DNA of 64,000 nucleotides from Planotetraspora thailandica (GCF_016863335.1 NZ_BOOR01000042.1:34457-98456); one strand, 5' to 3'; numbered from the stretch's first letter, positions 25,605-34,208 are shown. The notes: generated by a model from the letters alone, not told the origin. Numbers and translations are program-made.

Positions 25605-25832
25605 GTGCTCCCCCGAGACATACGAAATCAACTAGATCAACGCTAAGCACCACAGAACAGGTGATCTATGACCAGACGATCAATGTCCGGTCAAACATTC
25701 AGGGCAGCTCTCCCGATCAGGCAGAGACGATGAAATACAACATCAACTAGAGCCCCCGCAGGGAGTAGGATGCGCGGAAATGAAGTGCCAGCGGTGCCGT
25801 CCTGACAGGCGGAGCCGGATCGGAGGTAGCGC

Positions 25833-26693
25833 GTGCACACAGGTTCGCCCCGCCTCGGCCAGCCGTCGGTTCATCACAACGGCCACGAGGCCGCCGCGCC
25901 CGCCTCCGGATGGACCGTCGCGCGCTTCGGCGACCGCGCGCACGCCGTACGGCAGAAGGTCGTGGCGTCGCTCATCGAGGCCGTCGCCAACGCCCAGGAC
26001 GCCCAGCGGTGGTCGCGCAGCGACAAACGATTCCCCTACGGCCAGGCCCTGATGACCAGAAGGTACGAGGCCATCGTCGAGGAGTTCCGCGACGAACCCG
26101 GTGTTCAGATCGTCAAGCCGCACCGGTCGCCGCATCAGCTGGTGGTGCTCGACGGCAACCTGCTGCTGCCCTTCCGCTACGCGGAGGACGACACCACGTC
26201 GATCCTGGAATCGCGGATCAGCGACGGCCGCATCTCCGTGCTCGTCCGCGAATTGTTCGAAAGGTTCGGCCCCGCCTCCTCCTACCGCCAGGAAGAGCTC
26301 GACCTGTCCCTCGGCGAGCCCGGCGCCGCCGAGCCCGCCGCGGACGCTCACCGGCTGGTGCTCGACCACCTGCCCGACGACACCCGCCTGGTCCCGATCG
26401 CCTACGCGGGCAACGCCCACGCGGGGCTGCTGCGCCTGTATTGGGGAGAGGCCGAACTCGTCGACGACTACGGCAGGCTCCGCTGGCTGCACCACGAGCA
26501 GATCCCGCTCACCGGCGCGCAGCCCCTGGCGGAAGGCGGCGCCGTCCACGCCGAGGCTCCCTTCGGCCAGGGCGTGCTCCCCGGACTCGGCATCAGCGCA
26601 CGACCGGCGATCGAGCGGGCGAACGCGGCACTGTTCCCCGTCCAGAGCGAGACCGCGCCACAGGAAGACCAGGTCAGCGCAAGCGATGCCTAA
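25833..26693 (+). CDS. Hypothetical protein paired with HTH-metallopeptidase, 286 aa
   Basis: GTG start with GGAGG ten bases upstream. It is soluble with no signal or membrane segment. The central part RYEAIVEEFRDEPGVQIVKPHRSPHQLVVLDGNLLLPFRYAEDDTTSILESRISDG looks like an alpha/beta core with a conserved-looking VVLDGNLLLPFRYA strand. The C-terminal third is acidic. The reading frame overlaps the start of the HTH-ImmA/IrrE gene by eight bases, so the two are made together. I do not recognise a catalytic motif. Pairing with a COG2856-type peptidase suggests the target, sensor or effector of that regulator, but this is inference. Confidence 0.7.
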   Translation: MHTGSPRLGQPSVHHNGHEAAAPASGWTVARFGDRAHAVRQKVVASLIEAVANAQDAQRWSRSDKRFPYGQALMTRRYEAIVEEFRDEPGVQIVKPHRSPHQLVVLDGNLLLPFRYAEDDTTSILESRISDGRISVLVRELFERFGPASSYRQEELDLSLGEPGAAEPAADAHRLVLDHLPDDTRLVPIAYAGNAHAGLLRLYWGEAELVDDYGRLRWLHHEQIPLTGAQPLAEGGAVHAEAPFGQGVLPGLGISARPAIERANAALFPVQSETAPQEDQVSASDA

Positions 26694-27828
26694 CCAGAAC
26701 GACCCGAGTCCGCAGGCCGTCGCCGACGCCTTCGACTCCAGCAGGCTCACCCAGGCCAGGCACCTGGCCGGCATGACGAAGAAGGACCTGGCAGAACGCA
26801 TCCGGGTCACCCCCGCGGCGGTCGGCCAGTACGAGACGGGCATGACCCGGCCGCGCCCGCCGCTCATCCCCCATCTGGCCGGCGTGCTCGGCGTGCCGCC
26901 CGCGTTCTTCCTCACCGGCCGCCCGCACGGCAAGCTCGACGGGTCGATGGCGCATTTCCGCAGCCTGCGCTCCACCCGCGCACACCAGCGGGCCAAGGCC
27001 GTGGCGTTCGTCGAGCAGGTGTGGGAGCTCACCCACGCCCTGGAGAAGCGGGTACGGCTCCCGCACGTCGACCTGCCGGGCTTCTCCGGTGGGGAGGTGC
27101 ATTCGGGGGTGGACCTGCCGCGCGACCCCGCCCAGGCCGCCCGCGCGCTGCGCCGGCTCTGGGGGCTGGGCACCGGGCCGCTGTCGCACATCGTGCGGCA
27201 CATGGAGGCGCACGGCATCGTCGTCGTGTTCCCCCCGCCCTACGAGGACGCCGCGACGGTGGACGCCTTCTCCACCTCGCAGTTGCCCCGGCCGATCGTG
27301 GTTCTCACGGCCAACCGGTTCGACGACATCCACCGCTACCGCTTCACCGCGGCACACGAGCTGGGGCACCTCGTCCTCCACGGGGACATCGCCTCCGGGG
27401 ACACGCAGCAGGAGCGTGAGGCGGACGCCTTCGCCGCCGAGCTGCTGACGCCACGCGACAGCATCCTTCCCGAGCTGCCCCGAAGGCTCGACCTGCGGCG
27501 GCTGTCGCAGCTCAGGAACACCTGGGGGGTCTCGGTCGACTCGCTGCTGTACCGGTGCCGCGAGGTCGGCCTGCTGTCAGACTCGGCGGCCGGCCGCGCC
27601 TACCAGCGGCTCAGGGAGCTGCGCGACCAGCCCGGCTTCGCCGCCGAGCCGATCAGCGGCTACCCCGGGGAGCAGCCGACGCTCGTGCGCCAGGCCTTCG
27701 ACCTCGCGGTCGCGGAAACGGGCCTCACCATGGCGGAACTGGCGGCGCAGCTCGCCTGGCAGGTCGGCCGGGTGCGCGAGCTGCTCGGCCTACCCGACCA
27801 GCGGCCCGCCCTGCGCATCGTTCCCTGA
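26686..27828 (+). CDS. XRE-HTH plus ImmA/IrrE metallopeptidase (COG2856-type), 380 aa
   Basis: Residues 18-75 form an XRE helix-turn-helix (LTQARHLAGMTKKDLAERIRVTPAAVGQYETG...). Residues about 155-265 form the M78/ImmA-IrrE protease domain with HELGH at 224-228 and a downstream glutamate cluster around 243-252 as third zinc ligand. The C-terminal 110 residues form a further helical region. Such fusions in phages and mobile elements cleave a repressor or stress protein to switch genes on. Here it overlaps the unknown protein upstream by eight bases. A short hairpin terminates the pair. A role in stress or defence control is inferred from the family only. Confidence 0.85.
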   Translation: MPNQNDPSPQAVADAFDSSRLTQARHLAGMTKKDLAERIRVTPAAVGQYETGMTRPRPPLIPHLAGVLGVPPAFFLTGRPHGKLDGSMAHFRSLRSTRAHQRAKAVAFVEQVWELTHALEKRVRLPHVDLPGFSGGEVHSGVDLPRDPAQAARALRRLWGLGTGPLSHIVRHMEAHGIVVVFPPPYEDAATVDAFSTSQLPRPIVVLTANRFDDIHRYRFTAAHELGHLVLHGDIASGDTQQEREADAFAAELLTPRDSILPELPRRLDLRRLSQLRNTWGVSVDSLLYRCREVGLLSDSAAGRAYQRLRELRDQPGFAAEPISGYPGEQPTLVRQAFDLAVAETGLTMAELAAQLAWQVGRVRELLGLPDQRPALRIVP

Positions 27829-27840
27829 CCACACCCCCGT

Positions 27841-27860
27841 TCGGCCGTATGCCCGGCCGA
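27841..27860 (+). terminator. Hairpin terminator after HTH-metallopeptidase gene
   Basis: 7-bp stem TCGGCCG / CGGCCGA with a 6-nt loop, 13 bp after the stop codon, no T-run. Confidence 0.5.
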
Positions 27861-27889
27861 GCCGTCAGATCTTGAGTACGCGCGTTCGG

Positions 27890-29983
27890 CTAGTGCTTGG
27901 TGCGCGGCTTCTTATTCAGCCGCAGCCGCCCCTCGAGCACCGGCACCAGGGCCTCCGCGTAGGCGTCGGCGATGTGGCTTTCGTCGCGATAGACGATGAC
28001 GTTGCCGACCACCAGTGGACAAGCGCCAGACTCCGAGCAGAACCAGCGAACGGGATCCACCACGTCGACCCGCGTCCCGCGGGCGGCGGCGGCGATCGCC
28101 TTGCTCTTCATCGGGTCCTGGATGGCTTCCGGAAGCCGGCCCGCGCATCGGCCCAACTGCAACGGGTAGGAGCTTGCGCAGTCCACGGCGTCGCCCCTCG
28201 GCCACGGTGTGTCGAGGATGACGGACACTCTGGTGGTGGAGGCCGTAAGCGAATCCAGCGTTCTCCGAAAACCCGACGTCCAATCGTCGAGGGGATTCGC
28301 CATCGGACGGGCGGGGCTTCCCGCATCCGACGACGACGCGATCACCATGGCCGGCCGCAACTTCTGGATCTTGGCCAGGGCGTTCTCACGCCAGCGGTCG
28401 CAGGCGGTGTACGGCTTGCCGTCCTTGGTGATCGTGACGTCTGCGATCTTGCAAGAGGCCTTGGTGATCGTGACCAGCTTCCACCGGTGCTTCACGGCGA
28501 TCCGATCGAGCGCGGGGAACCACTGCGCGGCGTGGGAATCACCGAACAACACGACGACCGTTTTCGACGTGGGGTCCCCGAACTCACACGAAACGGCTCG
28601 GGTCTCAGCGGCGCCGACATGGCAGTTCTGCTGGTAGATCTTCGATCGGACCGACGGGACGTCCTGAAGCCCGGGCGTGAGGTTGCTCGGGAGACGCGTG
28701 TCCGCCGAGGCGAGCAATTCGACCAGCCGATGCTCCGGCTGGGGAGACTTGGCCAGCGCATTCGCCAGATCCACCGCAGGCGTACCGGAGTCGATCGCGG
28801 GCGGCCGTGCCGCCGCCGCGAGCGCAATGCAGGTGGAGACGAGGGAAAGGGCCAGTCCGAGCGCGAGCCCTCGCAGGGGACGACCGCGGAAGAAGCTGTG
28901 GAACCGGACCGGGTTCTCGATCGTACGCAGAGTCATCCACGCAACGACGAGGGCCACTGCGCTCAACGCCAGGTGGAGTGACGTCGTCGCGGGTCGGCCG
29001 ATCGCCTTCGGAACAATGTTCAGGATCGGCCAGTGCCACAGATACCAGCCGTACGAGATTCCACCCAACCAGGTCATGGGGCGGCGCGCGAGCAGCAGCC
29101 GGGCATCGTACCTGGCCGGCGCGCACCCGCCGGCGATCACCAGCGCCGTGCCCAGAACCGGAAGCAATGCGTGGTAGCCGGGGAAGGCGGTGTTCTCGTC
29201 GAAGGAGACCACCGCCAGCCCGATGGCGCAGAGTCCCGCCCATGTCATGGCCGACGCGACCGCCGACGGCAGATCTTTGAGCCGGGCAGCTCCCAGCGCG
29301 ACCAGCGCGCCGATTCCCAACTCCCACATCCGGGTGTGCGGCCCGAAATAGGCCCACGGCGCGGAGGTTCCCGTCACCACGACACTGAGAGCCAGCGAGC
29401 ATCCGGACAGCACGGCCAAAGGAAGCCAGACCAGCCTCCGCGACGAGAGCGCCTTCCAACTCAGGAGGAGTACGAGCGGCCAGACGAGATAGAACTGCTC
29501 TTCCACGGCCAGCGACCAGAAGTGCTGGAACGGTGAGGGGGGAGCGGTCTGCGCAAGATAGTCGGTACCGGCTGCGGCCAGTCGGAAGTTCACCGCGTAG
29601 AGGAAGCTCGCGATGGCGTCGCCGGCGTACTCCGTGAACCTGATCTTGGAAAGGAAGAACCACGCGCCGATGAGCGTCGCCACTCCCACCAGGGACGAGG
29701 CCGGAAGAAGCCGCAACGCACGTCGCGCGTAGAAGCCCCGGACGGAGATCGTGCCCGTGCTGACCATCTCGCGTCGCATCACAGAGGTGATCAAGAAGCC
29801 GGAGATGACGAAGAAGACGTCAACACCGACGTAGCCGCCTGCGGCCAAGGTGACTCCGCTGTGGCACAGGACTACTGAGGTGACGGCGATCGCACGGAGG
29901 CCCTCGATGTCGAGACGCGATCGATGAGACGCCCCTGGCGTGCGACCGGCCGGCCCAGCCGCCATCGCCTTCGTTTCCAGCAT
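27890..29983 (-). CDS. OafA-type acyltransferase with SGNH hydrolase-like domain, 697 aa
   Basis: Residues 20-385 are an acyltransferase-3 membrane domain with about ten helices. It opens RLDIEGLRAIAVTSVVLCHSG and contains YVGVDVFFVISGFLIT, RRALRLLPAS and FQHFWSLAVEEQFYLVWP, whose His and Glu/Arg residues are the expected active-site positions. Residues 400-690 are a periplasm-facing SGNH domain with VVLFGDSHAAQWFPAL (nucleophile Ser) and DESHIAD (catalytic Asp/His). This architecture O-acetylates surface polysaccharides or exported glycans. It is the only gene on its transcript; a promoter candidate sits about 240 bp upstream. Confidence 0.9.
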   Translation of the reverse strand: MLETKAMAAGPAGRTPGASHRSRLDIEGLRAIAVTSVVLCHSGVTLAAGGYVGVDVFFVISGFLITSVMRREMVSTGTISVRGFYARRALRLLPASSLVGVATLIGAWFFLSKIRFTEYAGDAIASFLYAVNFRLAAAGTDYLAQTAPPSPFQHFWSLAVEEQFYLVWPLVLLLSWKALSSRRLVWLPLAVLSGCSLALSVVVTGTSAPWAYFGPHTRMWELGIGALVALGAARLKDLPSAVASAMTWAGLCAIGLAVVSFDENTAFPGYHALLPVLGTALVIAGGCAPARYDARLLLARRPMTWLGGISYGWYLWHWPILNIVPKAIGRPATTSLHLALSAVALVVAWMTLRTIENPVRFHSFFRGRPLRGLALGLALSLVSTCIALAAAARPPAIDSGTPAVDLANALAKSPQPEHRLVELLASADTRLPSNLTPGLQDVPSVRSKIYQQNCHVGAAETRAVSCEFGDPTSKTVVVLFGDSHAAQWFPALDRIAVKHRWKLVTITKASCKIADVTITKDGKPYTACDRWRENALAKIQKLRPAMVIASSSDAGSPARPMANPLDDWTSGFRRTLDSLTASTTRVSVILDTPWPRGDAVDCASSYPLQLGRCAGRLPEAIQDPMKSKAIAAAARGTRVDVVDPVRWFCSESGACPLVVGNVIVYRDESHIADAYAEALVPVLEGRLRLNKKPRTKH

Positions 29984-29999
29984 GTGCGGCCCGCTCTCC

Positions 30000-30353
30000 C
30001 GAGATCCTGATTTCGCGCAAACAACTCGGCTCGGCGGGCATCACGACGATCGCCTTTGAGCTTTCGCGGCAGGATTCATGAGCAGGAGAAATGCGAGGAA
30101 ATCGATCCGGTCCTTGCCGCCCGTGAGCCACGAAAGCACCGGAGACGAGCACACCGTCATGACCTTATGCCGGGCAAAAACACCCTCCATAGGCCTCTAC
30201 CCGGAGCTTTCCGAACGGAAAAGATCTTGGTATAGATGACGACGGTTGTCAATGCAGTCGTGTCGCAGCGATGTAGCACGACCGGCCATGAATTCGACGG
30301 CCGATGCGCCGAGCCGCGAATTTCGCCGGCCAGGATGACGGGAACGGCCGGGC
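30000..30353. other. Long leader/intergenic stretch upstream of acyltransferase
   Basis: About 350 bp between the acyltransferase start and the DUF5713 stop. It contains the promoter candidate at 30224-30252 and no supported gene. It is slightly less GC-rich near 30210-30260 than the flanks. Confidence 0.4.
30224..30252 (-). promoter_or_regulatory. Sigma70-type promoter candidate for the acyltransferase gene
   Basis: On the minus strand a perfect TTGACA is followed after 17 bp by CAAGAT, a plausible -10 box. It would give a 5' leader of about 230 nt. Based on sequence match only. Confidence 0.35.
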
Positions 30354-30695
30354 TCACCAATCCCGGACGGCGATCAGCTGTTCCACATCCGCCTCCGCGA
30401 ATCCATACGCCAAGGCCACGAATTGGAAATCCTCGGCTATCACTTCTCGGGCGACGGTCTCGATCTCACTGCCGGCCGCCTCGAAATCCGCCTCCAGGGC
30501 GTTGAACTCCTCCGTCGCGGACTGCGTGAGCGCATACAGCGCCGCCAGATCCGACGGCCGCTCGGCCTCGATCCGCTCGCACAACCACAGCAGGATCGCC
30601 GCCCCCTTGTCGACGACGTTATCGGGGAAGTATCCGTCCGCGTACATGCCCGCGAGGAACGTGTGGCCGGCTGTCTGCTGGTTGGTGAGCGCCAC
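30354..30695 (-). CDS. DUF5713 family protein, 113 aa
   Basis: The GTG at 30695 has GGAG six bases upstream and gives the usual family length; the frame runs further upstream but with poor protein character. The product opens LTNQQTAGHTFLAGMYADGYFPDNVVDKGAAILLWLCERIEAERP, the hallmark of DUF5713. It then has a helical body with EEFNALEADFEAAGSEIET. It is a soluble all-helical protein of unknown function, common in actinobacteria and other bacteria. It stands alone on this strand. Confidence 0.8.
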   Translation of the reverse strand: MALTNQQTAGHTFLAGMYADGYFPDNVVDKGAAILLWLCERIEAERPSDLAALYALTQSATEEFNALEADFEAAGSEIETVAREVIAEDFQFVALAYGFAEADVEQLIAVRDW

Positions 30696-30830
30696 CGCGA
30701 TCTCCCGTTTCTCGATGTGAAACCGGTGTCCGATCCTGCACGGCGGCACCGACAAACCCGCGTGGGCCTTTCCCGTCGAGGCGCCAGGAACGACCATCGA
30801 TGGAGACCAGCCGAGCGGAAGGGGCCACGC

Positions 30831-31217
30831 ATGAACGTCATGAAGCTGATCTCACGGATCCCCGACGACGTGACGGTGCGGCGGGTCTTCGGCGAACCGA
30901 TCACAGTGGACGACGTCACGATCATCCCGGTCGTCCGGATCGCGGGAGGTGGGGGTGGTGGACAAGGCACCGCGCACCCCGCAGAGGAGACCGGCGACGC
31001 CGGCAAGGGCGGCAGTGAAGGGTCCGGCGGAGGCTTCGGGCTGTCCGCCACCCCGGTGGGTGCATTCGTGGTCAAGGGAGGCGACGTCCGATGGGAGCCG
31101 GCGCTGGACGTCAACCGCCTCGTCATCGGGGGGCAGGCGATCGCGATCGTCGCGTTGCTCACCCTGAGGGCGATCATGCGCGCTCGCGCCAAACGTCAGC
31201 CGGGGGCCCGCCGCTGA
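30831..31217 (+). CDS. GerW/YtfJ-like sporulation protein, 128 aa
   Basis: ATG start with GGAAGGGG upstream. Residues 1-40 (MKLISRIPDDVTVRRVFGEPITVDDVTIIPVVRIAGGG) show the YtfJ/GerW pattern. A Gly/Ser-rich middle follows, then GFGLSATPVGAFVVKGGDVRWEPALDVNRL. It ends with a hydrophobic helix and basic tail (AIAIVALLTLRAIMRARAKRQ), so it is probably membrane-anchored. GerW is a spore germination factor in Bacillus; actinobacterial members are widespread and of less clear role. A good terminator follows. Confidence 0.82.
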   Translation: MNVMKLISRIPDDVTVRRVFGEPITVDDVTIIPVVRIAGGGGGGQGTAHPAEETGDAGKGGSEGSGGGFGLSATPVGAFVVKGGDVRWEPALDVNRLVIGGQAIAIVALLTLRAIMRARAKRQPGARR

Positions 31218-31230
31218 CGGAACCCCGGCC

Positions 31231-31259
31231 GGGGCCTCCCCAGCCATGGAGGAGGCCCC
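31231..31259. terminator. Terminator after GerW-like gene
   Basis: 9-bp perfect stem GGGGCCTCC / GGAGGCCCC with an 11-nt loop, between convergent genes. Confidence 0.65.
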
Positions 31260-31268
31260 GCCATGGAC

Positions 31269-32070
31269 TCACAGATGGGCGGCGATCTCCTCGCGCAGTC
31301 GTTCATAGGTGGGGGCGAGCCGGCGGAGCGACGCCGCGGCCGCGGCATTGTCACCCGACACGAAGGAGTGCTGCAGCCCGCCCACCAACTCCGCCTGCTC
31401 CCACGCGATCGCGGCCGCGGCGGGCAGGCCGATCGTGCCAAGCCAGGCCGACGCGTCGGACAACCTGCGCGCTCCCACGCGGATCGCGAACCACACCAGG
31501 TGGTCGACCTGCCAGCGAGCCAGGCCGGCCTCGGTCACGTCGGCCAGCCGTTCCGCCGCCGCGGCCCCGCCCAAGGACGCCCCTGCCTCACTCAAGGAAG
31601 CCTGTCCGTCGTCCTGTGGCCCGCCGAGCCATCGGGCGGCGGCAGGCAGCGAGCCGCGCACGGCGGTGACCGGGTCCACGTCCCCGGCCCGGGTGAAGTT
31701 CCACCGCATGACGTACGGCTCGGCCGGATAGGTCGGTGACTGCCAGTTCCAGGCCGCCAGGAAGTCGTGGGCGGGCAGCGTGGCGAACGGATGCCCGTGG
31801 GGGTCGTGGAACCGTACGACACCGTCGGAGACGCCGTTGACCACGACCCAGTGGTCGGCGTCCATGGCCTTTCCCGAGCCGGGCTGGTGGAGGAGCAGGC
31901 CCATCTCGACGGGGCCGACGACGACCGGGCCCGTCACGGAGGCGGCTTCCAGACGGGCGAGCGCCTCGGCGGCGGTGCCTCCGGCGGCCTTCTCACAGGT
32001 CCAGCCGAGCAGGCCGAGTGCGACGTCGATCCCGATGTGCGGGTCCCAGCCGAGCGGGTCGAAGAACGGC
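31269..32070 (-). pseudogene. Peptidase C39/BtrH-like gene lacking its 5' end
   Basis: The open frame continues upstream only into the IS right end, whose terminal TCAC is at 32071-32074. Host-derived residues begin PFFDPLGWDPHIGIDVALGLLGW, followed by DADHWVVVNGVSDGVVRFHDPHGHPFATLPAHDFLAAW. That His/Asp-containing segment is typical of C39-like papain-fold or BtrH-type proteins. The N-terminal part with the expected nucleophilic Cys is missing here and is not found on the other side of the IS at 33600. So the gene was cut and its head lost. Any translation would start inside IS sequence (ATG near 32138). Family assignment is moderate. Confidence 0.6.
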
Positions 32071-32200
32071 GTGACTCCTCCGCCCCCTGAAGGGAGCGGC
32101 TTCTCGCTACGCCGCTTCCGCAGCGTCACGAAGGGCAAGCCCTGCCCTGAGAATGTTGACAGCCGCGTTCACATCCGCATGTGCCTCGTGCCCGCACGCC
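32051..32200 (-). ncRNA. Probable TnpB guide RNA (omegaRNA/reRNA) region
   Basis: In IS605-group elements the guide RNA spans the tnpB 3' end and right-end hairpin and finishes with about 16-20 nt of flanking DNA as guide. Here the hairpin is at 32080-32099 (CGCTCCC/GGGGGCG with one G-U pair, loop TTCA). The element ends in TCAC, and the guide would begin GCCGTTCTTCGACCCG from the truncated C39-like gene. RNA limits are estimated. Confidence 0.5.
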
Positions 32201-33291
32201 TGGCATCGGAACTCGGCTTGGGTAAGGCGGTTCTCCTTCGCGACGTGCCCGCAACGCGAGCAGGTTCGGGAGGTGTTGGCAGGGTTCACTGCGATCAGCT
32301 CTCGACCGGCGCTTTCAGCCTTGTGCGCGAGGACCGTCAGGAACACCCCCCAACCCGCGTCCAAGATGCTTCGGTTGAGCCCAGACTTCTGCGCGACGTT
32401 CCGCCCGTATGCTTCGAGGGTGCCGGACGCGCTGCGCGTCATGTTCGCGATTCGCAGGTCCTCGTGCACGATCACGTCATACGCGGCGACCAGCGTGAGG
32501 GCGGCCTTGTGCGCACCGTCCAGGCGCTGACGCCGCACCTTGCTGTGCAGGGCGGCCACCCGGGCCACAGCCTTACGCCTCCGCTTCGACCCGCGTTTCT
32601 TGCGGGCCAGCGCCTGCTGAGCCACCGCAAGACGCCCAGCCGAGCCAGCGAGGTGACGCGGGTTGGCCAAGTGCTCACCGTCGCTGGTTGTGACCAGCGA
32701 GGCCACACCCATGTCCAGGCCGATGACCGCACCCGTCTCAGGAAGCGGCCGGGCGGGAACCTCGTCGCAGGACAAGATCACATACCAGCGGGTGCCTTCC
32801 CGCTTTACGCTGATCGTCTTCACCCGGCCCAGCACCGGCCGATGCCGGTGAACCCGGACGTGCCCGATCCCCTGCAACCGCATATACGTCGCGGTCGGAT
32901 GCTCGGGCTGGGAGTCCCACCGGCAGCCATCGCCGTCCTTCGGCCACTCCACCGTGTCGAACCAGCCGCGACCCTTGAAACGAGGGAACCCCGGGGTACG
33001 GCCAGCCTTCACTCGGGCGAAGAACGCCGCGAACGCCTTGTCCAGGCGGCGCAAGGTGGCCTGCTGGGAGGAGAACGACCACCGGCCCTGTCCGTCTGGG
33101 TCGTCGGAGCGGATGTGCTTCAACTCCCCCGACTGGTCGCCGTACCGGACACTCACGCCCGCCTTGCGGTAAGCCGTGCGACGGTGCTCCAACGCCGCGT
33201 TGTACAGCTCCCGGTGATCCTCCAGGCACGCGGCCAGCGCGATCTGCTGGCGGCGAGTCGGGCGCAGCAGGAACTTGTAAGACCTACGCAC
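32107..33291 (-). CDS. tnpB: TnpB RNA-guided nuclease of IS605 group, 394 aa
   Basis: The GTG at 33291 overlaps the tnpA stop (GTGCGTAG), the normal coupling. It has an N-terminal OrfB helix-turn-helix domain (RRSYKFLLRPTRRQQ...). The RuvC-like core follows with Asp193 (GLDMGVASL), Glu277 (VHEDLRI) and Asp373 (HADVNAAVNI). The zinc ribbon has Cys344, Cys347, Cys363 and Cys366 (CSRCGHVAKENR...CQACG). All catalytic residues are present and the length is normal, so the nuclease is probably active if expressed. It is guided by the RNA from its own 3' end. Its tnpA partner is broken, so the element cannot move itself. Confidence 0.92.
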   Translation of the reverse strand: MRRSYKFLLRPTRRQQIALAACLEDHRELYNAALEHRRTAYRKAGVSVRYGDQSGELKHIRSDDPDGQGRWSFSSQQATLRRLDKAFAAFFARVKAGRTPGFPRFKGRGWFDTVEWPKDGDGCRWDSQPEHPTATYMRLQGIGHVRVHRHRPVLGRVKTISVKREGTRWYVILSCDEVPARPLPETGAVIGLDMGVASLVTTSDGEHLANPRHLAGSAGRLAVAQQALARKKRGSKRRRKAVARVAALHSKVRRQRLDGAHKAALTLVAAYDVIVHEDLRIANMTRSASGTLEAYGRNVAQKSGLNRSILDAGWGVFLTVLAHKAESAGRELIAVNPANTSRTCSRCGHVAKENRLTQAEFRCQACGHEAHADVNAAVNILRAGLALRDAAEAA

Positions 33292-33594
33292 GCCCGCTCC
33301 CCTTGGACGGCCGCTCGTCCTGCGTGTCGAGGTAACGCCGCACTGTTTCGGCGGACACCGCGCCAACCATGGCCACGAAGTACGACCGCGACCACAACGT
33401 GGGGAGCTGGAAACGCAGGTGGCCGAACTCGCCGCGCAGGTGGTGGGAGGTGAAACCCTTGAACTGGTTGGCCATGTACGACGGTGAGTTGTTCGGGTGC
33501 GGCTTGACGAACACGTGCACGTGGTCGGGCATCACCTCAAGCGCCACGATCTCCCCGCCACTCGTCCGCCTTGGCGCGAATCAACTTCGAACGA
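33284..33594 (-). pseudogene. tnpA (Y1 HUH transposase), 5'-truncated and frameshifted
   Basis: The C-terminal 85 residues are intact: the HUH pair in MPDHVHVFVKP and the Tyr in ETVRRYLDTQ. Upstream, LIRAKADEW reads in another frame from EIVALEVMPDHV, so one base was lost or gained near 33555. The first half of the protein (about 50 residues) is absent; the sequence stops at the stop codon of the neighbouring gene at 33600. The transposase cannot be functional. Confidence 0.8.
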
Positions 33595-33599
33595 ATCAT

Positions 33600-34205
33600 C
33601 TAGCGGAATGCTTTGAACGCCACCCCGGCGGCGGTCGCGATCATCGTGGAGAAGATGACCAGCACCATGATCGAGCCGAGCGGGTTCTCCCGCCGCCGTA
33701 CGGGTGCGGCCATCGGTGCACGCAGCGGGAGATCGGCGGTCAGCGTCGGGGGTTTCGGCCGGCGTGACGAAGGCGCCGGCGACGGGGATGGAGACGGGGC
33801 CCGTACGGCAGGTGCCGGCGGCACGAGCCGCACCGGTTGCGGCCGGGTGGGGGCGGGGCGGGGCTTGGCCCGCCGGGTGGGAGCGGGCTTGGGAGTGGGA
33901 GCAGGCGGCGGATCGGGCGACGGGCTGACCTCAGGCGAGGCGCACGGGTAGGTGCCGAGGCCGACCCCCGCCTTGAGCCCCACCAGCGTGTCGAGGTCGA
34001 CGCAGACCGCGACCCCGATGCCCGGATCGTCGCCGGTCAGGCCCGCCCGCGCCTCGGCCCCGACGACCACCAGGGGACTCCGCGACGACGCGCCCGAGGA
34101 CGGATCGGGCGGGTCGGCCGCGGCAGGCATGGCGATTCCCGCGGCCACGAGCGTGATGCCGACGACGGCACCGCTCGCGACCACGAGCATGCGGGGGAAC
34201 ATCAT
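33600..34205 (-). CDS. Secreted or membrane-anchored Pro-rich protein, 201 aa
   Basis: Signal peptide at residues 1-30 (MLVVASGAVVGITLVAAGIAMPAAA). A small domain with two Cys follows (GIGVAVCVDLDTLVGLKAGVGLGTYPC). Then a long Pro/Ala/Ser/Arg linker runs from 92 to 165, and a C-terminal hydrophobic helix with basic end (SIMVLVIFSTMIATAAGVAFKAFR). This gives an anchored extracellular protein on a flexible stalk. It lies three bases after the DUF4239 gene and so belongs to the same transcript. Its stop codon directly abuts the IS remnant. I do not recognise the family. Confidence 0.68.
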   Translation of the reverse strand: MMFPRMLVVASGAVVGITLVAAGIAMPAAADPPDPSSGASSRSPLVVVGAEARAGLTGDDPGIGVAVCVDLDTLVGLKAGVGLGTYPCASPEVSPSPDPPPAPTPKPAPTRRAKPRPAPTRPQPVRLVPPAPAVRAPSPSPSPAPSSRRPKPPTLTADLPLRAPMAAPVRRRENPLGSIMVLVIFSTMIATAAGVAFKAFR

Positions 34206-34208
34206 GCG

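Larger units (their letters stand above)
32071..33598 (-). mobile_element. IS200/IS605-group element, left-truncated
   Basis: Contains tnpA (broken) and tnpB (intact) in the order and eight-base overlap usual for this group. The right end is well defined: tnpB stop, then the hairpin 32080-32099 and terminal TCAC at 32074-32071. The left end is missing: the tnpA remnant abuts the stop codon of the gene at 33600, and no left-end hairpin remains. Sequence beyond both ends does not rejoin into one host gene, so a deletion accompanied or followed insertion. Confidence 0.8.

Noticed and set aside
31269..32138. Intact 289-aa gene for the C39-like protein
   Set aside because: Its first 22 codons are IS right-end sequence and the expected N-terminal catalytic part is missing, so it is annotated as truncated.
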